A stretch of 64,000 nt of DNA from DATAAP01 sp041690495 (GCA_041690495.1 JAWLHE010000010.1:62001-126000), one strand, 5' to 3'; positions 49,951 through 59,026 are shown, numbered from the stretch's first letter. Translations and numbers: made by a program. Notes: generated by a model not told the origin, from the letters alone.

Positions 49951-51447
49951 TCAGTATGCGTTGCGGCCGAAGAAGCCGCAGAACGTCGTCATGACGAGAA
50001 TGCGCAGGTCGAATGCGAGGGACCAGTTGTCGATGTAATAGAGGTCATGTTCGACGCGGTTCCGGATCTTCTCGACCGTGTCGGTCTCGCCGCGCCATCC
50101 CTTGACCTGCGCCCAGCCCGTGATGCCGGGCTTGACCCGGTGGCGCGCGGCATACTCGGCGACGACCTCGTCATACAGCCTGTCCGCCGCTTTCGCCTTC
50201 AGGGCATGCGGCCGCGGGCCGACCAGGGACATGTCGCCAATCAGCACATTCCACAGCTGCGGAAGTTCGTCCATGCTGGTCCGGCGCAGGATCTTGCCCA
50301 GACGGGTGACCCGGCTGTCGCCGCGCGTGACCAGGACCGCAGCGTCGGCATCGGACGCATCGCTGCGCATCGAGCGGAACTTGTAGATATTGAAAATCTT
50401 GCCGTTGAAGCCCAGCCGCTGCTGGCGGAACAGGACGCTGCCCGGACTGTCCAGCTTTATCGCGACGGCGATCAGGGCGAGGAGCGGCGACAGAATCGCG
50501 AGGGCCAGGAGAGCAAGGCAGATATCCAGTCCGCGCTTGGCTACCGACGGCCAGCCCGAGATCGGTCGTCGCATAAGATCGAATGCCGGAATGCCGGCCG
50601 GATAGGATACCGGATGATGCGGTATCGTGAATCCGATCGCATCGCCGAGGACGCTTACATCGACGTCGAGAGCGCGGAGCCGTGCCACGATCGCGTGAAT
50701 CCGCCGGTCCGCCGAAAGCGGCAGCGCGATTATGATCTGGTCGATCCGGCAGCGGCGTGCAAATTCGGGAAGGTCGGCGATCGTGCCGAGCAGCGGCACG
50801 CCGCGTATATGTCCGGGTACCCGTGCGATACGGTCGTCGAACAGGCCGATCACGCGCAGGCCGAGCGAGGGGTCGTTGATGCTGTTCTCGACGAATCGCC
50901 GGCCCAGCGCATCCGCGCCGACCACAACGGCGGAACGAAAGAACTGACCGTTCTGCCCCCAGCGCTGCAGGACATTGCCGATCGCGCATCGCGATGCAGC
51001 GAGGCCGAGAGCGGTCCCCGCATACCATGAGACCAGCCACACGCGGGAGACGCTTTCCGAGAACTTCAGAAGGAATCCGGCAACGACCAGAAGCACGATC
51101 GACAGCGACCATGCGCCGATTACCCGCCTGATCTGTTGCGGCGTATTCCTCAGCTCGCTGACGACATAGGCCCGCCGCGACGCCAGCCGCTGCAGGAGAA
51201 ACACCGCCGCCAGGGCGGTAACGGCCACGTAGTTCGGCAGCGGCGCCGACGCATCGGCGACGATGTATTCGAGATAGGCGACGTAAGCGATCGCCGCGAA
51301 GCCGATCACGATGACACTGTCGGTCGCGGCGACGAGTCCCCCAAAAATCTCATCGGAAATGTTCAGCCGGCGCGCGATGTTCTGTCGTAAGGCACGGTCC
51401 AGTCCGGACGAAAGTACAGCTTCCGATTGGTCGGTAATGCGAAGCAT
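49951..51447 (-). CDS. Undecaprenyl-phosphate phosphoglycosyltransferase (initiating enzyme)
   Basis: A 498-residue WcaJ/PssY-type enzyme that transfers a sugar-1-phosphate to undecaprenyl phosphate, starting repeat-unit assembly. Five N-terminal helices (about 35-165) and a CoA-binding-like Rossmann domain (VVVGADALGRRFVE) precede the catalytic domain, which has FRQQRLGFNGKIFNIYKFRSM, LRRTSMDELPQLWNVLIGDMSLVGPRP and KPGITGWAQVKGWRG. It is the first gene of the minus-strand run. The start is uncertain; MLRITDQSEAVL lacks a strong ribosome binding site. Confidence 0.92.
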   Translation of the reverse strand: MLRITDQSEAVLSSGLDRALRQNIARRLNISDEIFGGLVAATDSVIVIGFAAIAYVAYLEYIVADASAPLPNYVAVTALAAVFLLQRLASRRAYVVSELRNTPQQIRRVIGAWSLSIVLLVVAGFLLKFSESVSRVWLVSWYAGTALGLAASRCAIGNVLQRWGQNGQFFRSAVVVGADALGRRFVENSINDPSLGLRVIGLFDDRIARVPGHIRGVPLLGTIADLPEFARRCRIDQIIIALPLSADRRIHAIVARLRALDVDVSVLGDAIGFTIPHHPVSYPAGIPAFDLMRRPISGWPSVAKRGLDICLALLALAILSPLLALIAVAIKLDSPGSVLFRQQRLGFNGKIFNIYKFRSMRSDASDADAAVLVTRGDSRVTRLGKILRRTSMDELPQLWNVLIGDMSLVGPRPHALKAKAADRLYDEVVAEYAARHRVKPGITGWAQVKGWRGETDTVEKIRNRVEHDLYYIDNWSLAFDLRILVMTTFCGFFGRNAY

Positions 51448-51880
51448 GTTCTGCGCCAGCCCGGATCAGAGAGACGTTTCAGGAAGACCCGGCTGCCGCG
51501 ACCGGGCATGGAGGCCGAGGGGTCCCGCTCCGGCGGGATCGGCCGCGGCGGGATGTGACGCTTCGGAGAAGGAGTCTTGGATGTTCAACGCAGTCCGTGC
51601 AAACGTGGATGTCGACATGCTTCGAGCGCCGCTTGCGAAGCTGTGCGCATCCTGTGTGATCGGCCCCGCAAGTAGGTGAAACCTTCGGGTGACAAACATT
51701 GCGCGCACCGCGCAGGCTTGAGGCGAGCGATGACGCGTGCAGCCCAATTCCGCCTTCTTTCCGTGCGTTCGTGCAGCATGCTGCCGCGGTTTACGTCAGG
51801 ACTCGGCTCGATAATGCGGCTCCCGCCTCAATGCTGTGATCTGGCGGGGTCATTGATTGGAAACACGGCATAGCTTGGCG
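51448..51880. other. Divergent promoter region of the polysaccharide locus
   Basis: A 433-bp gap between the initiating transferase and the flippase gene. It should hold both promoters. It includes the short frame at 51581-51679 with a strong ribosome binding site; nothing else is recognised. Confidence 0.5.
51581..51679 (+). CDS. Possible 32-residue peptide (leader or small protein)
   Basis: Begins MFNAVRANVDVDMLRAPLAK, contains a CASC pair and ends in PASR. The ATG is preceded by GAGAAGGAG with six bases to the start, the strongest binding site of the locus. It lies 200 bp upstream of the flippase gene on the same strand. No family is known. It may be a leader peptide, or the match may be chance. 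Confidence 0.35.
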   Translation: MFNAVRANVDVDMLRAPLAKLCASCVIGPASR

Positions 51881-53305
51881 ATGCTGCGACACACGCTGAT
51901 CTACTTCATCGGGTTTGGCGCAAGCGGCGCGATCGCGCTGCTGGCGACATCGACGTACACACGACTCATCTCGCCGGCCGAGTACGCGCAGTACGCGGTC
52001 CTTCAGATGTTTCTCGCCGCACTGGTCGCGGGAGCATTCGAATGGACGCGTGTGTCACTGCTCCGCTCTCTCGGACACGGAAAGGCCAAGGGTTCGGCGT
52101 TCTTTACGGATTTCGCTTTGCTCTATCTGCTCGGCGCCGTGGCGGCGCTCGCGGTCGCCGGCATGTTCGAGTACGCCGGCGCGTACGACCTCCCCGACTA
52201 TGCATGGATCCTCGCAGCGATCTGGGCGACGGCGCAGGCGGCGATGGACTCCATCCTCGTCTATGCCAGGGCGACCATGCGGCCTATGCACTATGTCGGA
52301 TTCCAGGTCGGCCGCGCCGCCGCGTCATTCGCCTTGAGCGTCGCGTTCGTCCTGCTGGGGCTGGGCGCGATCGGTCTCGTGCTCGGCGTCGCGCTGGGCA
52401 ATGCCGGCATGGCAGCCCTGGGCATGCTCATATACAAACCCCGGCACGTCCGTCTTCACGTGCGCGAGGCGAGCGCCACGCACATGCGCGAGGTCGCCGC
52501 GTTCGGCGTTCCCGTCGGGCTCGCAGCCCTCCTCGGCTTCGGCGTCGGCTACGCGGACCGGCTGCTCGTCGTGACCTTTCTCGATCCCGCTGCGGCCGGC
52601 GCCTATGCGTTTACGGGCGATTTCGTCCAAAGGACGCTGGTTCTGCTTACAGTAGTCGTCAGCACGGCCGCATTCCCGCAAGCGGCGCGCATCTTCGAAG
52701 AGCAGGGGAAGGACGCCGCGCGTGCTCAGATGTCGTACAATATGGCGCTACTCGCGGCGATATTGCTGCCCGCCGGCATCGGATTGTCCATCGCGGCGGA
52801 TACGGTCGCCCATCTCGTCGCCGGCGCGCCCTTTCGCGAGCAGTTCGTGCGGATACTGCCGTGGCTTGTCCTTTCCGGAATGGTCGGTGGCCTGCGCTAC
52901 TATGTCTGCGACATGCCGCTCCAGCTCGTCCGGGAGACGCGGCTTCTCCTGTGGCCTTCGGGGGTGACGCTGATCTTCGGGCTGGGGCTCGGCCTCTTCC
53001 TTGTGCCGCGCTATGGCGTCGTCGGAGCGCTGGTGGCGGCGAATGCCAGCCAACTGATCGGGTTATCCGTGTCGTGGGCGATCACGCGGCGCGTCTTCCG
53101 TTTCGTCTTTCCATGGCGCGACCTGGCGAAAGTCGCCGCCGCGATCGCCGCGATGCTGCTCGCCTATCGTCTCGTTGCCGTCAGCGGCCATCTTGCCTGG
53201 AGTGTGGCTGCGATGGTGGCTGCGGCAGGCGCCTATGTGGCCGTGTTCGTCCTGCTCAACGGCCTCAGTCTGCGCCATCGCCTGATGAAGCTTGTACGCG
53301 CATGA
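51881..53305 (+). CDS. Wzx-type polysaccharide flippase
   Basis: A 474-residue membrane protein of the MATE/MVF superfamily with about twelve helices. The first helix reads LIYFIGFGASGAIALLATSTYTRLISPAEYAQYAV, the usual start of polysaccharide flippases. Conserved FGVPVGLAALLGFGVGYADRLLVVTFLDP opens the second half. It moves lipid-linked repeat units across the inner membrane. I used the ATG at 51881; the frame is open from a TTG at 51857. It is plus-strand and convergent with the GH26 gene. Confidence 0.85.
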   Translation: MLRHTLIYFIGFGASGAIALLATSTYTRLISPAEYAQYAVLQMFLAALVAGAFEWTRVSLLRSLGHGKAKGSAFFTDFALLYLLGAVAALAVAGMFEYAGAYDLPDYAWILAAIWATAQAAMDSILVYARATMRPMHYVGFQVGRAAASFALSVAFVLLGLGAIGLVLGVALGNAGMAALGMLIYKPRHVRLHVREASATHMREVAAFGVPVGLAALLGFGVGYADRLLVVTFLDPAAAGAYAFTGDFVQRTLVLLTVVVSTAAFPQAARIFEEQGKDAARAQMSYNMALLAAILLPAGIGLSIAADTVAHLVAGAPFREQFVRILPWLVLSGMVGGLRYYVCDMPLQLVRETRLLLWPSGVTLIFGLGLGLFLVPRYGVVGALVAANASQLIGLSVSWAITRRVFRFVFPWRDLAKVAAAIAAMLLAYRLVAVSGHLAWSVAAMVAAAGAYVAVFVLLNGLSLRHRLMKLVRA

Positions 53306-53311
53306 TACCGG

Positions 53312-54265
53312 TCACCGACTCCCTGCGAACAGCTGCTTGAACTGCGCCGCGGCGGCAGGGAATTCCCCGGCCGAAAGTTGGGCGTGGAAGTCGGGCGCGC
53401 GATAATCCCAGTAGCCGTGGTAAACGACATCGCTCGACGAAACCCATTCATGCATATTCTTCACGAAGACAGGGTCGTCGCCGAAGCCGTGACCGTCCTT
53501 GCGCGTTCCGGTTCCCCACTCGGGATATGATCTCGGCTTGTTGCGCGTCTTTGCGAAGTCGCGATGCCACTTCAGCCCGTGCGCCCCGTTCACCTTCTCG
53601 TTCCACCTGATGCCGGGGTCTTGCCGCTGCGGGTGCCACGACTGGTTATAGACGTCCAGACCGATGATATCGACGACATCGTCGCCGGGATAAACCCTTT
53701 CCGGATCGATCTTCGCCGTCCCGACGGTCGGGTTCCAGTCGAAGCGGAAGCGACTGCCCGGCACTGCGCGCATGGCGGTTACAATCCGGCGCCAGAATAC
53801 AACAAACGACTCGGGATCCTTGTGGGCGGCCCAAGGATACCATGCGCCATTGAACTCCCATCCGATGCGCAGGATCGCATCGGCATGCCCGAAGCGGACG
53901 AGAACCTCTGCGATCTCGCTGAAATAATGGTCGAGATCCCCGTTGCTGCCGTCGCTCAGCGTCGCCGAGCCGTCCTTGGGCAGCATCGGAACGGATAGCG
54001 CCAGCTTGTATCCGGCTTTCTGCCAGCACTGGGCGATCCACTTGGCCGAGCCGGTCATCGCCGCCCAACTTCTGCCATCGAGGAAGTCTACGACGCGGTC
54101 CGCGCGACGCCCGAGCCACGCCTCGAAGTCGGGGACGCGCCTGGCGCCGTCGCAGCCAGCCCCTTTATAGACCGCCAGTTCGGACTCTGCGCGTGTATCT
54201 GCGGGCTGCGGAATCAGGAGGGCGAGCATCGCGATGACGATTGACAGTCTGCTTCGCACGGTCAT
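53312..54265 (-). CDS. Secreted GH26-type glycoside hydrolase
   Basis: A 317-residue secreted hydrolase. A signal peptide (about 1-26) leads to a TIM-barrel domain in which the acid/base is Glu137 of GWEFNGAW and the nucleophile Glu249 of SYPEWGTG; IIGLDVYNQSW and YHGYWDYR line the cleft. GH26 enzymes cut beta-mannans and related glucans. Within an exopolysaccharide locus it may trim or release the polymer, as do PelA- or BcsZ-type hydrolases. The ATG at 54265 follows GGAGG. It lies downstream of no other gene on that strand. Confidence 0.85.
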   Translation of the reverse strand: MTVRSRLSIVIAMLALLIPQPADTRAESELAVYKGAGCDGARRVPDFEAWLGRRADRVVDFLDGRSWAAMTGSAKWIAQCWQKAGYKLALSVPMLPKDGSATLSDGSNGDLDHYFSEIAEVLVRFGHADAILRIGWEFNGAWYPWAAHKDPESFVVFWRRIVTAMRAVPGSRFRFDWNPTVGTAKIDPERVYPGDDVVDIIGLDVYNQSWHPQRQDPGIRWNEKVNGAHGLKWHRDFAKTRNKPRSYPEWGTGTRKDGHGFGDDPVFVKNMHEWVSSSDVVYHGYWDYRAPDFHAQLSAGEFPAAAAQFKQLFAGSR

Positions 54266-54448
54266 GTGGAGCCTCCAGCAGTCATTGCGTAAATCGGAAT
54301 TCCGGAAACGCGTCGATGGAACGGGTCGATCGCCTGGTTCTGTGGCAGAGAGAAATAGTCGCGCCGCCATCGGAGTATCCGGTACCTGATCGACGCGGTG
54401 CCATGCTGTTACAACGCGATGGACGCAATCTCTTACTCACGCACGCCG

Positions 54449-55765
54449 ATGACACAGAAAGATCACAACGCAGAAGCCGGCCTGATCAAGGCGCCGCATT
54501 CGGATCCGACTGTGCCCTTCGCCGTCGCGGCCCTGGGCATCGGGATCGCGCTCTGGCTTGCGTCGGCTTTCGACATCGATCCGACGAATGTTCCGCAGCG
54601 ACTTGATTTCGAGCGCTTCCATCTGCCGAGCATTCTCCTGTTTGCGGAGCGGCCTTTCGCCGACGCGATCGCGGACTATCCTGCGGCACCGTTTCCCCTG
54701 TTCTATGTGCTGGCCGGCTGGATCCGCCGGGCGGCTGGCTCGATGCTTGCGGTCCAGGCATGGAGCGTCTCGCTGGGCCTTGCTCTGCTGGCCTGTGCAT
54801 TCGCGCTCGCACGTGCGCGGTTCGGCCCGTCGCGGCCGCACACCTTGCTGTTGCTCGCGGCGGTGCTCATCAGCCCCTATTTTCGCGGGCAGTCTGTCCA
54901 TGCGAACACTGATATTTTGGCGCTGGCGCTGGCATTCGGAGCCGTCTGGACGTTCGGCGAGGAAACGCCACGCTTCCCCGGCTGGCGCGCGGTATCCGCG
55001 CTCGCGCTTGCGTGTCTCGCAGTCTATACGCGGCAATTCTACGTCTTCCTGCCGCTTTACCTCTTCATTCGCATCTGCGCGGCGTCCTCCTGGCGCGCGT
55101 GCATCTCCGCCGGCATTCTCTGCGCGGTTCTGGCGGTGCCGGTGGTGGCTCTCGTGGCGTTCTGGGGCGGGGTGACGCCGCCGCGCTTTCGCGAGCACGC
55201 GACGACGCCCTCCTTCGACGCGTCGATTCCGGCGGTGATCCTCCTGCTCTCGTTCTATGCAGCACCGCTTGCCCTCGTGACCGCGTGGCACTATCGCGAC
55301 AAATTCATCGCGGATCTGCGGCGACCCGGTTTTCAGGCCCTGGCCGCCCCGTTCCTTTTGCTCGGCCTTTATCTGCTGCTGTGGGGGGACGGAATCCCGG
55401 AAGTCGTCGGAGGCGGAATTCCATTGCACGCGCTGAGAAAAGCACCCGTGTCCGACGGCGCAAGAAATGCGTTGCTCGCCTTGGGAGTCGCTGCGGGGGG
55501 GAGCTACATTGCTTACCTGATCCGGCAGGATGTGCTGCGCAACGGGATTCTCGCGCTGATTGCTCTCTGCTTTTTTCCCACCGGCATTCTCTATCAGCGC
55601 TACTTCGACCCGTTGATGCCGTTGGTCTACGCGACGGTGCTGTCGACGCGGGAGATGTCGCCGCGCACCAGCCGGACGTGCCTTTCGCTGATCGTGGCGA
55701 TGGAGCTGGCCGTCGCCGCGACTGGCATCGTGCACTACCGGGCGGTGTTCTGGGGTGCCGGATAG
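54449..55765 (+). CDS. Multi-spanning membrane protein, putative GT-C glycosyltransferase
   Basis: A 438-residue protein with about ten helices. The pattern resembles ALG10/DIE2-type GT-C enzymes: an acidic first loop DFERFHLPSILLFAERPFADAIADYPAAPFPLFYVL, helices with VYTRQFYVFLPLYLF (compare the VRQTN-type motif) and the loop LLWGDGIPEVVGGG. That resemblance is by eye only. Such an enzyme would use a polyprenyl-phosphate sugar to add a residue on the periplasmic side. ATG at 54449 is used; earlier ATGs in frame exist. Its last 31 bases overlap the convergent polymerase gene. Confidence 0.6.
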   Translation: MTQKDHNAEAGLIKAPHSDPTVPFAVAALGIGIALWLASAFDIDPTNVPQRLDFERFHLPSILLFAERPFADAIADYPAAPFPLFYVLAGWIRRAAGSMLAVQAWSVSLGLALLACAFALARARFGPSRPHTLLLLAAVLISPYFRGQSVHANTDILALALAFGAVWTFGEETPRFPGWRAVSALALACLAVYTRQFYVFLPLYLFIRICAASSWRACISAGILCAVLAVPVVALVAFWGGVTPPRFREHATTPSFDASIPAVILLLSFYAAPLALVTAWHYRDKFIADLRRPGFQALAAPFLLLGLYLLLWGDGIPEVVGGGIPLHALRKAPVSDGARNALLALGVAAGGSYIAYLIRQDVLRNGILALIALCFFPTGILYQRYFDPLMPLVYATVLSTREMSPRTSRTCLSLIVAMELAVAATGIVHYRAVFWGAG

Positions 55766-57030
55766 CGCCCGGCAGGCGCGGCGAAGCGAGCGAACGGCGT
55801 CGCATCGCGAAAGACTGTTCCCGGACCCCAGGCAAGGAGCGCCGCCAGCGTGTAGATGATCGCTGGCGTCAGGTGATATCCGCCGCCGAAGATGAACCAG
55901 AAGAACCCGATGGCGGACAAGGCGCGCATGTCAGCCCGGTGAAAGCTGGAAAGCAGCAGCATCACGTAGAGTCCGAAACCCGGAATCCCATATTCGATAA
56001 GGATCTTCGTCAGGGCGTTCATGCCGTACTCGTAGCCGAGCGAGTCGAACCGCTCCGCCGTGCCCGGACCGAAGCCGAGGATGGAGCGGGGATCCGCCGT
56101 TGCATCCATGACCATGATGTAGGGAGAGACGAATCGGAGAAATCCGCTTGCCTGGTTGGAGTCGAGCTCCGAGGTGCGCCGCAGGACGGACTCGATGTAC
56201 TCGGGCGCCAGCAGGCTGCCGAACAGCGCGGCGACGCATCCCCCGACGATCAGGAGGAGGAGGACACGTCCCAGCGCTCGGCGTTCGAGAATGCTGGCGA
56301 CCGCCACGGCAAAGCCGAGGATCAGAAATCCCGTGCCGGAGAAAGCAACGAGCAGGGCCAGCATGAAGAACCCCATGCGGATTGCGCTGCCGAAATAGAG
56401 AAACTCGACGACCAGCGCGATCGCAACGAACTGGGACAGAAACGAGGGCTCGAGCAGGAAGAAGCCGTTGGCCTTGTAGACGTTCGCGCCGTACCAGATC
56501 GGGACGACGACGTTGTATGCGGGTTCGAGCAGCAGCCGCTCCGGTACGAAACCGGTGAAGGAGAACAGGTGCAGGCCGGCGAACTGAGCGAGAAATTGAA
56601 GAATGCCGCAGGCGGCGACAATGACGACGAAGCCGCGGAAAATCCGGAGCGTCTCGATCGCGCCCAGGGTCGGCCGCGTTCGGAGCACGATGAATGCGTA
56701 GAGGAGGAGGAGATAGCCGAGCGAGAAGACCGATGCCATCGTGCCTTGCGGCGGGCTGGCGAGCGCAAGGCCGGCCGAGAACAGCGCGTAGATGCAGAAG
56801 AAGATATAGAGAATGGCCGGCCGTTCGGCGACCATGGCCCGGTTCTGGATCAGCAGGACGAAGAAGACTGCGCCAACGACGGGAACCACCAGAGGAACCT
56901 TGAGGTCACCGACCGGAATGCCGAAGCGCTGCAGAAAGATGCATCCGAAAAGGGCGATGAAGACCGGCCACTTGTCGCGCCATGACGCGCGCACCGTGGT
57001 CGAATGGGTGGCAAGAGAAGCGTCGTTCAT
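55735..57030 (-). CDS. Wzy-type O-antigen ligase/polymerase-like protein
   Basis: A 431-residue membrane protein with about eleven helices and a large periplasmic loop (about 270-330) that contains the ligase-like RTSELDSNQASGFLRFVSP and GFGPGTAERFDSLGYEYGMNALTKILIEYGIPGFGLYV, the motif pattern of O-antigen ligase/WaaL and Wzy proteins. It would join repeat units on the outside of the inner membrane. The start at 57030 gives MNDASLATHS. Its end overlaps the convergent gene by 31 bases, an unusual arrangement. Confidence 0.82.
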   Translation of the reverse strand: MNDASLATHSTTVRASWRDKWPVFIALFGCIFLQRFGIPVGDLKVPLVVPVVGAVFFVLLIQNRAMVAERPAILYIFFCIYALFSAGLALASPPQGTMASVFSLGYLLLLYAFIVLRTRPTLGAIETLRIFRGFVVIVAACGILQFLAQFAGLHLFSFTGFVPERLLLEPAYNVVVPIWYGANVYKANGFFLLEPSFLSQFVAIALVVEFLYFGSAIRMGFFMLALLVAFSGTGFLILGFAVAVASILERRALGRVLLLLIVGGCVAALFGSLLAPEYIESVLRRTSELDSNQASGFLRFVSPYIMVMDATADPRSILGFGPGTAERFDSLGYEYGMNALTKILIEYGIPGFGLYVMLLLSSFHRADMRALSAIGFFWFIFGGGYHLTPAIIYTLAALLAWGPGTVFRDATPFARFAAPAGRYPAPQNTAR

Positions 57031-57139
57031 CGGCTGCCGCACATGGGAACGGGAATTCGCCGGGATTCGGGTAACTGCAGCGGCGCCTCCTGGGGAGCCC
57101 GGTAGTACGCTGCAACCGGCCGATAAGCCAGGGGCGCAG

Positions 57140-58189
57140 TCATTGTCGCGGTGTCGGATGATCGGGCCGAGGGTTCCGCTGCGCGATGCCGCGATCGGGG
57201 TCGCCAAGGACCAAGCGCGCGACCGTCCTCATCGAACGTACCGCGTGGCGCGTATCCGCGATCGAGAGGCCGATCTCGGCCAGCGCACCCATGACCGCAT
57301 CGGCAGCGCCAAGCCGATAGCCGAACCGCGCGAGATGACTGCGATGGAGGCGCCAGCAGGAGGCGCCGCTACCACCAAGCAGGCGACGGACGAACTGGCG
57401 TCGATAGCGGCGGCGTGCGGTCCGGTACTCGCGCCGGAAAGTCCTTTCATCAAGATATTTCGGGCCATAGCGTTTCAGGAAGCAGAAATGCTCCAGCGCG
57501 ATCGTATTGTACGACGCTGTAAAGGTGCTCGTGATGGAATCGGGATGGGTGCGAGTCGCCGACAGGACCTGATGAACGAATCCGAAATCGTGGCGATCCA
57601 GGAGCCGGTAGCATGCATCGACGTCGGCATGATGGAGCCGCTCGTCATAGTACGAGCCCCCGATCCCGCGGGCGAAACTTGTCCGCACCATGATGGAAGA
57701 GGGGCTCCCGAACAGATACCAATCCCCGAGCAAGGTGCGGCGTATTACATCGTGGCCGTTCAGAAGCCGGCAGCCGAGCGGAACACCCAAATGCCGTACC
57801 CGGGTGCCATAGAGAATGTAGGAGCCGGCGATGGCGGCGGTCGGGAACTCCTCCAGCAGCGCCACCATCTCCGCCAGGCAGTTCGGCATAAGGATGTCGT
57901 CGGCGTGGAGTTCCTTCGTGAAGGTCGTGTCGGGCGGAATCAATCCGAGCGCCCGGTTCCAGTTCTGCATGAGCGGCAGGTGAGGCGCCGTACGGACAAC
58001 CTGGATGCGGCGGTCCCGTGCGGCAAGGCGCTCGGCGACCGCAAGCGTGCCATCGGTACTGCAATTGTCGGCGATGATGTAATTCCAATTGGAGTAGGTC
58101 TGCGCGAGGACGCTCTCGACGGCCTCGCCCAGGAATCTGGCACCGTTGAACACCGGGGTTACGACCGTGACCTTGGGCTGCCCCGTCAT
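57140..58189 (-). CDS. Family 2 glycosyltransferase
   Basis: A 349-residue enzyme with VTVVTPVFNGARFLGEAVESVLAQTYSNWNYIIADNCSTDGTLAVAE, the nucleotide-binding region, then LHADDILMPNCLAEMVALLEE with the DD metal site and GGSYYDERLHHADVDACYRLL, with the acidic catalytic site. The C-terminal third is Arg-rich and helical. It is a soluble or peripheral GT2. The start at 58189 follows AGAGGTGTCG; an ATG at 58210 is possible. It ends the polysaccharide locus, 110 bp upstream of the polymerase gene on the same strand. Confidence 0.85.
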   Translation of the reverse strand: MTGQPKVTVVTPVFNGARFLGEAVESVLAQTYSNWNYIIADNCSTDGTLAVAERLAARDRRIQVVRTAPHLPLMQNWNRALGLIPPDTTFTKELHADDILMPNCLAEMVALLEEFPTAAIAGSYILYGTRVRHLGVPLGCRLLNGHDVIRRTLLGDWYLFGSPSSIMVRTSFARGIGGSYYDERLHHADVDACYRLLDRHDFGFVHQVLSATRTHPDSITSTFTASYNTIALEHFCFLKRYGPKYLDERTFRREYRTARRRYRRQFVRRLLGGSGASCWRLHRSHLARFGYRLGAADAVMGALAEIGLSIADTRHAVRSMRTVARLVLGDPDRGIAQRNPRPDHPTPRQ

Positions 58190-58363
58190 CGACACCTCTG
58201 GAGAAGCCATGCCGATCGAGCGCGCCGAGCGCTGCGGCGGCTTGCTCCGGAGGCAGTATAGGGAACGGCTTCCGAGGGGTGCCCGTGACCAATCTGCGGC
58301 GCGGCTGTGATGCGAAGGGGCCCGAACCAGACGGGTGGCGCTCACCTGACCCGGTTCGATTGT

Positions 58364-58651
58364 CTATTCTATCAGTCCGTCTCGTAGGCGCTCGGCTCGA
58401 GTTCCCGGCAGCGTGCCGTCCAGCAGCGCCATGACATGCGCGGCCACGGCGCCGGCGGTGGTGATCCACGCCTCCTCCCGATAGCGCACGATGTGCTGCA
58501 GCGCGCGGCTTAGATGGCGCAGGCGGAAGGGCTGGCCAACGATGTAGGCATGGAGTGCCACGCCCATCACCAGCGGCTGTGCCTTCGACTGCTCCGGCAT
58601 CTCGTCGAAGTTGTCGATGATCATCTGCGCGAAGATCGGGGCGTCGGCACG
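58364..58651 (-). pseudogene. Remnant of a polysaccharide deacetylase/allantoinase-like gene (3' end only)
   Basis: Only the C-terminal 95 codons are present, in frame to a TAG-type stop at 58364. They read APIFAQMIIDNFDEMPEQ, then VMGVALHAYIVGQPFRLRHL and HIVRYREEAWITTAGAVAAH, the end of NodB-fold deacetylases and PuuE-type allantoinases, with the conserved LHAYIVGQPFR. The first 200 codons and catalytic core are missing. Immediately upstream lies a permease fragment in another frame. It cannot make a working enzyme. Confidence 0.7.
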
Positions 58652-58659
58652 GCGCACGA

Positions 58660-58845
58660 CAGAGTTTCGTTGATGCCGGAAACGAACCACGCGATCATGA
58701 ACGCGTCGAACGAAACCGCTGCGGTGATCGCCAGCGACGCGAAGATCGCCGGCCGGCAGAACGGCACGATGACCTGGAACAGGGTCCGCCACTCGCTGCC
58801 GCCGAGGTTCCATGCCGCCGCCTCGAGGTTGGCATTGAGGTGAGC
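58660..58845 (-). pseudogene. Remnant of a polyamine-type ABC transporter permease
   Basis: A 62-codon internal piece reading NLEAAAWNLGGSEWRTLF, then VPFCRPAIFASLAITAAVSFDAFMIAWFVSGINETL. This is the EAA-loop and following helix of PotC/PotB-type permeases. Neither the N-terminal helices nor the C-terminus remain: the frame runs straight from the coding end of the 57-residue gene into this piece and leaves it at 58660, next to the deacetylase remnant. Two deletion junctions, near 58850 and 58655, explain it. Confidence 0.7.
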
Positions 58846-58852
58846 CGGAGGG

Positions 58853-59026
58853 CTAGATCGTATAGTTTCCGTCTTCGTCACGTTTTAGCACGTTCGCCGC
58901 GCGTAACGCCCCCCAGGCCTTGAGGAAATCGCGCCAGGGCACGTCACGATGAGCGTCAACCAGCTCGGAGAACTGCCGTGGGCGCTGGGCCAGTTCGGCG
59001 CTCAATTGCTCGACGAGGGCGTTCAT
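58853..59026 (-). CDS. 57-residue protein coupled to the UbiD gene
   Basis: A small protein reading MNALVEQLSAELAQRPRQF and SELVDAHRDVPWRDFLKAWGALR, with the end VLKRDEDGNYTI. It looks like a compact winged-helix or helical domain and has charged, well-ordered composition. Its ATG overlaps the UbiD stop (ATGA), so both are translated together. Some UbiD decarboxylases have small partner proteins (for example the D component of vanillate decarboxylase), and this could be another. No family is recognised. Confidence 0.6.
   Translation of the reverse strand: MNALVEQLSAELAQRPRQFSELVDAHRDVPWRDFLKAWGALRAANVLKRDEDGNYTI

Noticed and set aside
55012..56985. A 657-codon plus-strand frame
   Set aside because: Antisense to the polymerase gene; highly charged, repetitive shadow composition, no known domain.
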